This document shows positions 11,888-21,775 of a stretch of 64,000 nt of DNA, in pieces. The stretch lies in NCBI GenBank assembly GCA_019914945.1, contig CM034101.1:7823188-7887187 (forward strand). Direction: 5' to 3'. Source of the stretch: Typha latifolia (Eukaryota > Streptophyta > Magnoliopsida > Poales > Typhaceae). The notes below the pieces were generated by a model. That model was not told where the DNA came from and ran no database searches. It saw nothing but the letters and a program-made list of their open reading frames with translations. Made by a program: the position numbers and the translations under genes. How positions within the stretch are numbered: the first letter of the stretch is position 1; every line of letters starts with the position of its first letter.

Positions 11888-12453
11888 CCAAGCATGAGTG
11901 TGAAAACATTCTCCAGTTCAGAATATAAATTCCACCAAACAAATTCTACTGAATGCAAATTAAGACGGAGTTATAGTGAGTCGTCTAAATATCGGTATGA
12001 GTAGTCCGACTGCACAAAATAAGGAGGTGCAAACGATCTGAAACCATTCATTAATTTGTTGTCCAAGTCCTACTACATTCGCAAAATTAGAAGGTGTAAA
12101 CGCCAATTGGGAGTTTCAATTGTCAAAAAGATGTCTGCTGCAATAGAAGGCTCACCAAATTCAACTCCCAATTGGCATTTACTTGCGAAAAAGCTAATCC
12201 ACAACTTTCCAATCTCACCTATTCTTTCTTTCTGATACCGCTTCTTATACACACCCAGACACTGACACACACACCCCCCCAAACCTTTCAACATCTCACG
12301 AGCTCACAAAACTCATCCCTCCTCCCCTTTCTTTATTCCCCTTATCCCTGCCATCTCTAAGTTAATCATATTCTATTATTCTCTCTCTTTTCCTTCCCTT
12401 CCAATAAATAATCCACCACCCTTTTCTCCTCTTCCTTTCTATTTCCCCACCCC

Positions 12454-13917
12454 ATGGCTCGAGAGACGTGGATAACCCGAGTCCGGTCGGCGTTCTCCGC
12501 CGGCCTCGGCTCCGTCCGATCCCCAACCGGCAAGAAGACCCACGTCGGCATCCTCGCCTTCGAGGTCGCCGGCCTCATGTCGCGTCTCCTCCACATCCAC
12601 CGCTCCCTCTCCGACGCTCACATCGCCCGCCTCCGCCACGACACCCTTGCCTTCGAAGGCGTCCGCAAGATCGTCTCCGATGACGACGCGTTCCTCCTCG
12701 CCCTCGCCTGCGCCGAATTCACCGACGCCCTCCGCCTCGTCGTGGACTCCACCTCCGTCCTCGCTGCCCGCTGCGTCGAGCCGTGTTTTAGCGAAATCAA
12801 AGAGGCCTTCAAACTCTTCGCTGATACTGGCAGCGATGTCTATGGTTGGGTGTTTACAAAGAAAGAGATGGAGACCAGAGCTAAAAAGATGGACAAGTAT
12901 ATCTCATCGACAGCCACGCTTCACAAGGAGATGGAAGACCTCTCCGATGCGGAGCACGCTCTCAAGAAGCTGATCCAATGCAACGGCGGGTGCAACCGAA
13001 GCCTTGCGACTACCAAACTCGTCCGCACTATAACCGAGATACAGGAGAAGATCTTATGGCAGCGGCAAGAAGTCAAGTATAAGAAGCAAACCTCCTTGTG
13101 GAGCTGCACTTTCGACGCCGTCGTCTGCCTCCTCACCCGCTCCGCCTTCACCGTCCTCGCGAGGGTCAAGCAAGTCTTCGGCATCGGCTATGAATCGCAC
13201 CATCTTCCGCGGAGTCTTTCAACGTCCCCCGCTGTCGTCTACCCCTCTTCTGATCCGCCCCCGCCGTGTCCGGAATCGTCACCGGAGAACGACGACGTTA
13301 AGCAGATCGGGTTCCTGGAGTCGATCTCCGCGATGCTGGCGCCGCCCCCGCCTTCTTTAGGATCCGCTGCGCTGGCGCAGCACTACGCGAATCTGATCAT
13401 AGTAGTGGAGAAGATGATCAGAACTCCGCGAGCGGTGGGGGACGAAGCGAGGGACGACCTGTACGCGATGCTGCCGGCGAGCCTGAGGCAGCTACTGAGG
13501 ACAAGGCTGCGGGGCGTCGGACGGGGAGTGGCGGCGGACGCGGAGCTGGCTGTCAAGTGGCGGGAGGCGTTGGCAAGCATTATGGATTGGCTAGGGCCGA
13601 TGGCGCACGCCACTGTGAGGTGGCAGGGCGAGCGTAGCTTCGAGCAGAGGAGAAAGACGGTGTCGGCGCACGCGGCAACGGCGGTGACGGTGGTGCCGCG
13701 GGCTAATGTTCTCCTGCTCCAGACGCTCCACTTCGCGCATAAGGAGAAGACGGAGGCCGCAATCGCCGAACTTCTCGTCGGGCTAAACTACGTCTGGAGA
13801 TTCGAAAGAGAGATGAGCTCGCAGATGTTGCTGCTGCTAAATTTGGAATTAACTGCGTCCAAATTCGTCAACAATAAGAGCATCAACAACGACGAAAATA
13901 TCGGGACGGAAGCCTAA
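12454..13917 (+). CDS. DUF3475/DUF668 family protein (PSK SIMULATOR-like)
   Basis: This is an intact single-exon gene of 487 codons. Residues about 33-89 form the DUF3475 region (VGILAFEVAGLMSRLLHI, then FEGVRKIVSDDDAFLLALA). Residues about 305-390 form the DUF668 region (AQHYANLIIVVEKMI, LYAMLPASLRQLLR). A helical middle and a proline-rich linker (about 258-300) join them. The protein has no signal peptide or membrane segment. Unlike PSI1-type members it lacks a glycine after the first methionine, so N-myristoylation is not expected. Known members promote growth downstream of phytosulfokine signalling or act near the plasma membrane; the exact role of this shorter subgroup is less clear. The ATG at 12454 fits because the conserved MARETW start of the subgroup begins here. 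A CT-rich leader precedes it. Third positions are very GC-rich, unlike the surrounding repeats. Confidence 0.93.
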   Translation: MARETWITRVRSAFSAGLGSVRSPTGKKTHVGILAFEVAGLMSRLLHIHRSLSDAHIARLRHDTLAFEGVRKIVSDDDAFLLALACAEFTDALRLVVDSTSVLAARCVEPCFSEIKEAFKLFADTGSDVYGWVFTKKEMETRAKKMDKYISSTATLHKEMEDLSDAEHALKKLIQCNGGCNRSLATTKLVRTITEIQEKILWQRQEVKYKKQTSLWSCTFDAVVCLLTRSAFTVLARVKQVFGIGYESHHLPRSLSTSPAVVYPSSDPPPPCPESSPENDDVKQIGFLESISAMLAPPPPSLGSAALAQHYANLIIVVEKMIRTPRAVGDEARDDLYAMLPASLRQLLRTRLRGVGRGVAADAELAVKWREALASIMDWLGPMAHATVRWQGERSFEQRRKTVSAHAATAVTVVPRANVLLLQTLHFAHKEKTEAAIAELLVGLNYVWRFEREMSSQMLLLLNLELTASKFVNNKSINNDENIGTEA

Positions 13918-15930
13918 ATAATGTTAGTGTTCTTTTGTTTTGATTGTTTCATGAGATCTCAGCTCTACTGACTAATGGTACAGTTTTTCCCCCTTTAATT
14001 TTCTGGTTGAGTAATTTGGAAGGAAAATTTCCAGTTTAAAGATATATCCTTGTTATATATATATAACATTATAAGCGTTTGTAAATAGATAGTATATGTT
14101 TTATGCAATTAAGATATCCTGTTTTAACAATAACAGGAGTACATCTTAGCCGTCATTGGAATTGTACTGTGTTACAGTTTATGCAGCTTCCTTTTCCTAA
14201 TTTGGTTCTACAGTAGGCAATGTACGATCCTGCGGAAGCTATGATTCTTTCTTGTGCCACTCAACGTGACCTAGACGCAATGTGCGAACGGCCCACCCCC
14301 CAAATTGCTATATCTTTAAGACAAAATTGTTGGAATTTAAAATGGTTTGATTCTCTGGTGTTGGGTAAATTAAACCAATTGGGGCTATTGTTTATGACCA
14401 AGTGTTGTTTATATATATATATATATGATACATTGGAGTGAGGAGGAAGAGGAGGAGGAGGAGGAGCAGGAGGAGGAGGAGGCTACGTGATGCGGTCAGC
14501 CACTCGTGGCACATGGGATGGGTTGGTGGAGTTAATCATGGCCAATCCATCACATGCTGCATCCTATTTTGTTTACAAGATTTCCCCTTCCCTCCTCTCC
14601 CCTCCCCTCCCCACTGCCAAAGCCATCTGGTGGTCAATTAGATCATTGCAACACTGCATGAGTTGTTTGTATTATGGCCATGTTTGGGCCTTAAACATCA
14701 TCATGCCCTCCCCCGGCGTTTTGAGTAGTGGAATCAGATCCTCTCTTAACCCAGTTGTAGGAACTTCCTACCGTCTAGATATGTACGTGGCAATATATCA
14801 CCGTCTTGGGTAAGAGAACCAATTCACAAAATCACATGTGAGAGCTCGATACTCAATAAGGCCCATACTAGAATGCTAACTAACTTTCTAGGCCTAAAAT
14901 ATTATGAATTATTATCGGGGGATTGCCGCGGTAAGGATCGCAATCGTGATGTTTCTAATTTCTTGGAAAATAATGTTTCTAGCTTCTAAGACTAGTTATG
15001 CAATAGAGTTCTTTACCTTATTGTAATGGCATATATATATATATATATAACTTGTTGAATATAAATTAGATCTATTAGGAATTAACTTCTGTTAGGTTTT
15101 TGATTTATTTTTAATCAGCAATCATGAACAAAAGTTATTTTTATGTATTTAGATCATTTTGTATAAGCATGATACAAGTAAACTGAGAATGTACCATTGG
15201 ACAAGATATTTACTAGCTAGGTTGGATTAATAGGTGTGTTTGAATGAACTCAAGGATTTTTCGTAGAATATGTTTAAACAAGACTAGAACAATTTTGATA
15301 GTGTGTGAAGTATTCTATAAATGTTTGAACAAGATTAGAATAAAATTTCTAGTATGAAAGGTGTTGTACAATTGTTTGAAATGCTTGTTCGGAGTAGCTC
15401 GTATCTACTACATTTATTTAAAGAGGCATCCATTCGAACAAGTGATGCTGAAAAATCATACTTAAAGCCCTAGAAGAGTTTTGTAAATAATCTTGAGCAG
15501 TCAAAAGGATTATTTAGAGAAAGTATTGTTTTAAAAACCCTTCGACCATGATCTCTAATTTTCAGTTTGGTATTTTCCACTATCTATAGGGTCATTGAGG
15601 CAGGTCCCTAACTTCGAAGGATCCTGAGATTGTCTAATCAAGCACGAAAAACAGTTCATGAGGGAAGATTTGAACAAATTTGCTATAGATATAGCTGTGG
15701 ATTTTAGCAGGTGGTTTGTAAGTATTATTGTAGCTGCTACAACATTATAAGTATTTATTTTGATCCTGAAAGAGGATCGGTGGTTTTTATTCTTAGTTGA
15801 TAGAGGTTTTTCCACGTTAAGAATTTCTCGTCTCATGGTTGAATTCTCAATGGTTTATTTTATCACTTTATGTTTATTCTTAAATATTAGTTATAGATCA
15901 TTTATCTCATATAATTGTTATATTTTTTTA
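13918..15930. other. Downstream intergenic DNA with simple repeats
   Basis: No gene is supported. The stretch holds an (AT)n run at 14411-14426, a purine GAG/GGA array at 14440-14481 and another (AT)n run at 15031-15049. The last part (about 15100-15930) probably includes the left LTR of copia remnant D, because a primer-binding site follows at 15933. I could not place its start. Confidence 0.5.
14440..14481. repeat. GAG/GGA purine microsatellite
   Basis: About 42 bases consist almost only of GAG and GGA triplets with two interruptions. It directly follows an (AT)n run at 14411-14426. Confidence 0.9.
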
Positions 15931-15932
15931 AT

Positions 15933-15944
15933 TGGTATCATAGC
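15933..15944 (+). other. Copia remnant D primer-binding site
   Basis: TGGTATCATAGC is a one-mismatch match to the initiator tRNA-Met primer site (TGGTATCAGAGC). It lies about 400 bases ahead of a recognisable copia gag segment, as expected for the start of a Ty1/copia internal region. Confidence 0.6.
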
Positions 15945-16020
15945 AAGTCTCTCTTACTTTAGAGAAAGATCCACTAGGAGATGAATATTTTTTTCGGAGA
16001 AGGGATAATCCACCGTTAGA

Positions 16021-16312
16021 CCACCCTTGCTCGATGAATCTAATTATTTATAATAGAAAACCAAGATGCGGACACTTAAAATCTATTGATGAATGTGTGT
16101 CGTAGTCTTTATAGTTTATGGTTGGAGTCCTCCTACAGTTTGTAAAGATACTAATCAATTAGAAAACCACCCTTGCTCGATGAATCTAATTATTCATAAT
16201 AGAAAACCAAGATGCGGACACTTAAAATCTATTGATGAATGTGTGTCGTAGTCTATAGTTTATGGTTGGAGTCCTCCTACAGTTTGTAAAGATACTACTA
16301 ATCAACTAGGCC
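16021..16312 (+). repeat. 146-bp tandem duplication in element D
   Basis: Two nearly identical copies lie head to tail: 16021-16166 and 16167 to about 16312. Both start ccacccttgctcgatgaatc. They differ by small indels (for example ctttatag against ctatag). The duplication sits in the leader between primer site and gag of copia remnant D. Confidence 0.92.
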
Positions 16313-16319
16313 AAAAACT

Positions 16320-16619
16320 TATTGATTAGTGGGATAAACTAGATGTTCAAAATTTTGTTGGAACAAGAAAGTGATTAAAGTTATCTTTTGTAGTGTCATC
16401 CCGTGATGAGTTTCATTTGATTTGTACTTGCGAGATAACTAAAGATATGTGAAAAATTATTGAGACTACTCAGAAGGAAACCTCCACTATTAAACTATCA
16501 AAATTTCAAAGGTTAGCCATATCTTTGCAACCTTCTATATAAGGAGAATGAATCTTTTAATAAATTTTTTGCCAAATTGAGTGATGTAATCAACTTCTAG
16601 ATTAATATTGGAGAGAATA
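16320..16619 (+). pseudogene. Copia remnant D gag, part 1 (UBN2-type)
   Basis: The translation contains TCEITKDM, KLSKFQRLAISLQ and a following FAKLSDVINF-like stretch, broken by stops. These align with the gag of element J (TCEIAKEA, KLSKLQRLTTSFE, FYAKLSDIVNSSF). D is therefore a relative of the Sirevirus-like element J, in the opposite orientation. The segment stops exactly at the GAATA target duplication of element A and continues at 33569. Confidence 0.8.
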
Positions 16620-17077
16620 TGATATGACTGGGATTTGGACTTAGTTATCTTGGGCTGAGTTTCTTTTATTTCTTTCTGAAATAAAATTTTTTTGATGGTC
16701 GCATTCGAACGCCCTCGATTGAACGCCTGCATACGTTCACAAACACAGTGAACACATTTAGCGTGTTCGAACATACTCGACCGCATTTGAACGCGATCAA
16801 CAAATCTATACTCTTTCTAGGGCTTTCTTTTGATTATTTCGCTTATTAGGTTAGCCTCTAAATATGTGGAATGCAACCTTATGATCATTATTAAATGAAT
16901 TGAGTTCTTTCCCCCAAATCTTCTCCTCTCCTCTCTCGTTCTCTCCCACCATGGCTACGCCGTCTCTAATCTCCTCGTTTGGCCTATCGCCCTAGACCCA
17001 TAGGAAAAGCCCCCTTCTTTCTTTTCTTCTACTCTCCCTTATACACAAATATTTTCATTGATATCAAGATCACATCA
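16620..17077 (+). repeat. Element A left LTR
   Basis: This 458-bp LTR starts TGATATGACTGG and ends GATCACATCA. A cluster of TTCGAACGC-like words lies at about 16698-16797, many with CG changed to TG or CA. A TATA-like tctaaatatg (16857-16866) and a CT-rich leader follow. The right copy (33199-33568) is shorter because it has lost the palindrome cluster. Confidence 0.93.
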
Positions 17078-17078
17078 C

Positions 17079-17090
17079 TGGTATCAAAGC
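17079..17090 (+). other. Element A primer-binding site
   Basis: TGGTATCAAAGC differs by one base from the tRNA-Met primer site and lies one base after the left LTR. The gag start codon follows at 17108. Confidence 0.88.
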
Positions 17091-17107
17091 TACTGGTTGT
17101 TAGACTC

Positions 17108-19345
17108 ATGACCACCACAAGAGCAATGGCCAACTAACACACTACAATGGAGGTACCCATGGAGACCGAACCTAATACACCCTCGATGCCAGCGGGTAGA
17201 GCAGATGCGAGCACAAGCACGACCTCGACTAGTTTAGTGCATAATATGGATCCAACCTTGGTCTCCCTCTTCCAACAAATGATGGATCTACAACGGACGC
17301 AGTAGGACGAGATGAGAGGCGTGAGGGAATAGTTGCGGAACTTCGCAACCACCGTGCGCATGCCAGAAATTCCAACGCCAACAAATCCAACTACGACGGT
17401 GTTGCCTCAACTAGGACTAGAGCAACCCTTGCCCAAAATAAACCCTTGCTGCCACCACCTAACGAGTCTAGAGGATCTTACCAAGGCCCCTATGATCTAC
17501 CAAGGGGTGTGAAGCGGGCGTGTCCAGATCTAAATCCCAACCGTGCTGAGGTGGATGCGGGTTGGCTGAATCGGGGTGATCTTGGTTGGCACCACAAGTG
17601 AGATGATCGGAGGCACCGGGAAAATGATGTACCGATTCTATATCCTCCTACCATTGGACCTAAACTCGTGTATGATGCGGGGTGTGATAATCCTATGCGT
17701 AGAAGAACGTCGAGGCTTGAGTTCCCTAAGTTCCAAGGAGGTAATCCTTTGGATTGAATTTTTCATGCTGACCAAATTTTTATGTATCAAGGAACAACGA
17801 AAGACACCAAGGTGTTGTTGGCAAGCTTCTATTTGGAAGGCGCAGCATTACATTGGTATCAATCCGTGAGCGCACACGAAGTATTTGATGGATGGCTGGC
17901 ATAGTAAATGCTCTATCTAGGTGCTTTTGAACCGCAGGCTTTGAGGACTACAATGCCACTCTATCAAAGTTTGTCCAAAAGACGTCGGTTGCTGTTTACT
18001 AGGAGGAGTTTGAATGAATCAGTAGTTGGTGCCGACCACAATGGCCGCAAGAAATTCTAATGAGCACTTTTATTTTTGGGTTACGCGAGGAGGTCCGAGC
18101 TGATGTACTTTCTCTACGACCCAGGACCTTAAGCGAGCCCTTTGAGGACGCAACTAGGATGGACCAGAAGCATCAAGCCTTGAAGAATGCTAACAAGCTT
18201 GGCTGGAACAATAGGTTTATGCAACGGGCAACCAGAGCGATTGACACATCGAGTACGGCTGCGAAAGCACTAGCGGCCACAATAGGGCCGCGGGCCATTC
18301 TAAGGTTTGTTCTAGGAGTATGAGGAGGTGGAGCACCCTCCGGGGTCAGTAACTCTTACACCTACACAGGTGGAAGAACGATGAGCCAAGGGGTTATGTT
18401 TCAGATATGACGAGAGGTTCACTCCGGGCCATCGTTGGGCCAAGGCGACGAGCAACATTATGTTGATCGATGGGCATGAGGATGACACGAAGGAAATTGA
18501 TGGTGATGGCTTGGTGACTAAGGAGATTCGGGAGGAAACATATAGGGAGGTAGAGGAAGAGGTACCAGCCTAGATATCCATGCATGCTTATTCTGGCACG
18601 AGCACCCCGAAGATCCTTCAAGTGGATGGACTAGTCAAGAAACAGTGTGTGCGCCTCCTCATCGACATAGGAAGCACGCACAATTTCTTAGACGAGCAGC
18701 TCGTATGGAGAATTGGACTTGAGGTGGAACCCACCATCGGCTTCGAGGTGACTATCAGCGACGACACCAAACTCTGGGTTAATAGCATATGTAGGAGCGT
18801 CTCCATCCGGGTGCAAGGCCACAACTTCATTGTGGATTTGTATCCATTGGCTCTTTGAGGAGCGGATGTGGTCTTAGGTACCCAATGGCTGCAAAGCCTT
18901 GGTCTAGTGACCTTCGACTTCTCAAAAATGCAGCTCACTTTTTGGTGAGACGAACAGGTCGTATAGCTTGACGGGGTTCGAACGCAGCCAAGCCCCACTC
19001 TCCAACCATTGATTAGAGCTCCTCGAGTTGGTGAGACATCTTATTTCCTCTAGATTGCACCGACCGAACCTGAGACTCTTCCTAGCTTAGGTACATGTGA
19101 TGATTTGGAGTTTATGTTGACTGACTTTGTTGCCCTGTTTGAGGCTCCACGGGGACTACCATCCGTGAGACACACCAATCAAAGGATCAAGATCATTCTA
19201 GAGGCAGAACAAGCCAATGTTTAGCCCTACCGTTATCCTCACATCCAGAAGGAGGAGATATCGAGATTGTTGCTGAGATGCTAGAGCAGGGTATTATCTA
19301 GCCGAGTCGGAGTGCTTATTCATTGCCGGTGCTATTGGAGCGGAA
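17108..19345 (+). pseudogene. Element A gag, protease and N-terminal reverse transcriptase
   Basis: Gag opens with MTTTRAMA at 17108 and is soon stopped. The gag core shows at about 17700-18240 (LEFPKFQGGN, GAALHWYQS, FGLREEVRADV, LRPRT). A zinc-knuckle-like CFRYDERFTPGHRWAK, with two cysteines lost, lies near 18395-18440. The aspartic protease follows at about 18580-18860, with LLIDIGSTHNFLD in place of the usual DTGST active site (Asp-Thr to Asp-Ile). The start of reverse transcriptase runs to 19345 and is cut by element C within the PVLLERKK block. Confidence 0.85.
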
Positions 19346-19350
19346 GAAGG
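19346..19350. other. Target duplication of element C, left copy
   Basis: GAAGG here is repeated at 24369-24373 on the other side of element C. Joining the flanks through one copy restores the conserved reverse transcriptase block of element A. Confidence 0.95.
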
Positions 19351-20429
19351 TGATACGATCTTCTCTTTGGGGCTAAGGCTCTGATACCAGATTGATACGA
19401 TCTTCTCTTTGGGGCTAAGGCTCTGATACCAGCTTGTTACGATCACACCTCTGGCTATGGAGCTCTGATACCAACTTGATACGATCTCTCCTTTAGGGCT
19501 AAAGATCGATCTTTTCTAATTCTCAGATCTGGACTAGATCTTGCACGGAACTTTGAAATTAGATCCCAAAATATTCTGTCATTGGATCGACGTGAGATTT
19601 TGATATGTTGTAGCCTCGTAAAAGAGCTTTCCAACAAATCTAGTTACAGGTGAATCGGAGTTGGGGATCTCGAGATATCGTTCGTTTAGTGGACGAACAT
19701 CAGGATGCTCTGTTTTGGATTCGTGGATGGAGGCACGAGATCCTAGGTAATGGTGGATGGTGGTGGACCGGCGTTAATGTGGTGGCACCGGTGAAAAGTG
19801 ATGGTGGAACGGTTGTGGTTGATGGAAGGATTAGGGCAAGTGTTGGATAGATTGGACGAAGGGGGAGAAGAGGGCCACCCCTAAGGGACTAGGGTGATTA
19901 GCCGGACGAGGGAGGTTAGAAGCGGCGTCGCCGGGGATTGAGAGAACGGGAGCGAAGAAGACGAAGGAGGCAAGGCAAAACTCAATCTCAATAATCAATA
20001 ATAATCTTGGTTGCCCTACACATCCTTTTATAGGCTAACCAACAACTCACATTAACCCTAAAACACAATTTTAGCCGACCGCGTTCGAACTCGCCCGACC
20101 GCGTTCGAATGCACTGAATTAGCTCTTCTGGATTTGCGAACGCGATGCAGGCGTTCGAACGCGTGATCGAACGCGCCTGTCGGTATTTGCGAACGCGATG
20201 CAGGCGTTCACAGTGTGTTCGAACGCACCGCGTTCGAACGCACAGTACATTCTCTTCACCACGTTCACAACCCCGTTCACAAACCGCGTTCGAACTCACT
20301 CCACCCGCGTTCGAACGCGACTTACAAAAAACTTATTTTAATGGAAATTAAACACTAAAACATGAAATAAAAATACTCCTAAAGTGAATCCATGCTCGAG
20401 ACGACGTCGGTGAAGTCCGAATCGTATCA
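19351..20429 (-). repeat. Element C 3' LTR
   Basis: On the minus strand it starts TGATACGATTCGG at 20429 and ends CGTATCA at 19351. The palindrome cluster lies at about 20075-20320, a TATA box (complement of ccttttataggc) near 20027-20035. The terminal 126 bases (19351-19476) are three exact 42-bp units, each with a tRNA-Met primer-site word (ctctgatacca on the plus strand). Confidence 0.95.
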
Positions 20430-20456
20430 ATCCACCACGCTTCCGCAACGTTGTCC

Positions 20457-21602
20457 TCAAGGTTTGAAGTTTGGAAAGCGATCCATAATATCTGACTCTA
20501 GCTCCCAGGTAGACTCGTCAGTAGATTTGCCCAGCCACTCAATTAGCACTTCTGTCTCTAATTTGGTCCCATGGCGTCTTCTCCTACGGTCTAATACTCG
20601 GACCGGTTCAGTGGGGCCATCCTCCTTCATTAGTTCGGGTAAGGCCGAACCCACCACCTCGGTTTGGCCATCTGTCTCGGGGTGATAAGCTGAACTCAGG
20701 TTGATTTGAGTCCCTTGCAATCTGAAGAACTCGGACCAAAACTCACTAATGAAGATGCGATCCCGGTCTAACACGATCGTCCTAGGCATCCCATGCAAGC
20801 TTGCCACTTCCCGAACAAAAATTTCAGCAACCCTTTTTGCTGAAAACGGGTGAGACAATGTTATGAAATGAGCATATTTGCTCAGTCTATCCACCACAAC
20901 CAACACCACCGATTGTCCCCGAACCTCCGGCAGCCCCTCGATGAAGTCCATGGAGATATCCTCCCAAATATGCTCTGGTATAGGTAGTGGTTGTAGCAGC
21001 CCGCTAGACTTGAGTGCCTCCGATTTGACTCGTTGGCAGATTTGACATTCACGCACATACTTCTTCATGTCCGTCTTCATCGCTGTCCATGTACAGTTTT
21101 GGGCCAGTCGCTTGTAGGTACGTAATACCCCTTCAGGCCCTGCTATAGGAGTATCATGGAAGTGTGCCATCAATAGTCTCCGTAGCTCTTCGTTCCGGGG
21201 TACCTTGATTTGCCCGCACTCTAGTACTAACCCATCGCGCTCCTCGTGCTCGGGGTGGCTTGAGGGGTTCTCTCTCAACTCCTCCATGAGTTGGACCAGC
21301 TCACTATCCTCTGCACTAGCTCTCCGCAGATCTGAGAAGAAAGGAAAGGTGGGCGCCGAGAAAGAAGCGAGCTCCCTTGCGACCCCTTCATTTGGAAGTT
21401 CAAGTAGCGGTTGGCTTCCATCTAGCAGCACTCTCTTGTCATTTCTCCAAAACGTCAATGTGAGGCTTGTAAAATCAAATGTCACGGGCCCCAAGCTTGA
21501 AGCCATTGGGTCCCCAAAACAATATCGGCACCTTGCAAGGCCAACGGATAAAGATCCAATGTGAAAGTTTGGCCTTGCACCTTCAATTCCGCACCTCCAC
21601 AA
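20457..21602 (-). pseudogene. Element C fused pol end: integrase core and chromodomain-like tail
   Basis: This open frame of 381 codons begins in the linker after protease (GPVTFDF, VLLDGSQP). It passes without a stop to LLELPNEG and FSAPTFPFFSDL, which belong after RNase H, so reverse transcriptase and RNase H have been deleted in frame. The integrase zinc-binding H-H-C-C region (HFHDTP, then CQICQRVK) and the DDE core (MDFIEGLP, VLDRDRIF, DGQTEVV) follow. Directly after QTEVV the integrase C-terminal region is also cut, and the frame continues into a chromodomain-like tail (VLIEWLGKSTDESTWELESDI). It is uncertain whether a protein is made, since gag, protease and this frame are in different phases. 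Confidence 0.88.
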
Positions 21603-21775
21603 ATAGAATCCGCTCGCAATGTGGTGCCATCTCCGATCGTCACATCGAACCCTTCCGTGGGTTCCGACTCGAGCCCAATCTTCCTAAGGAGCCTCTTGTC
21701 AATGAAGTTGTGGGTGGATCCGGTGTCAATCAAGATTCTCTTTGTGGTTTTCTTGACTACCCCGTTTACCCGCAA
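21482..21775 (-). pseudogene. Element C aspartic protease
   Basis: The frame contains RILIDTGSTHNFID, the DTG active site of retrotransposon pepsin-like proteases, followed by IGDGTTLRADSICGG and DIVLGTQWLQ. It cleaves Gag-Pol into working parts in intact relatives. It is offset in phase from both gag upstream and the fused frame downstream, with changes near 21770 and 21490. The active-site residues are intact. Confidence 0.88.

Noticed and set aside
12366..13613. Several open frames antisense to the DUF668 gene
   Set aside because: They are shadows of a GC-rich coding sequence with strong third-position bias; the sense frame has the conserved family motifs.
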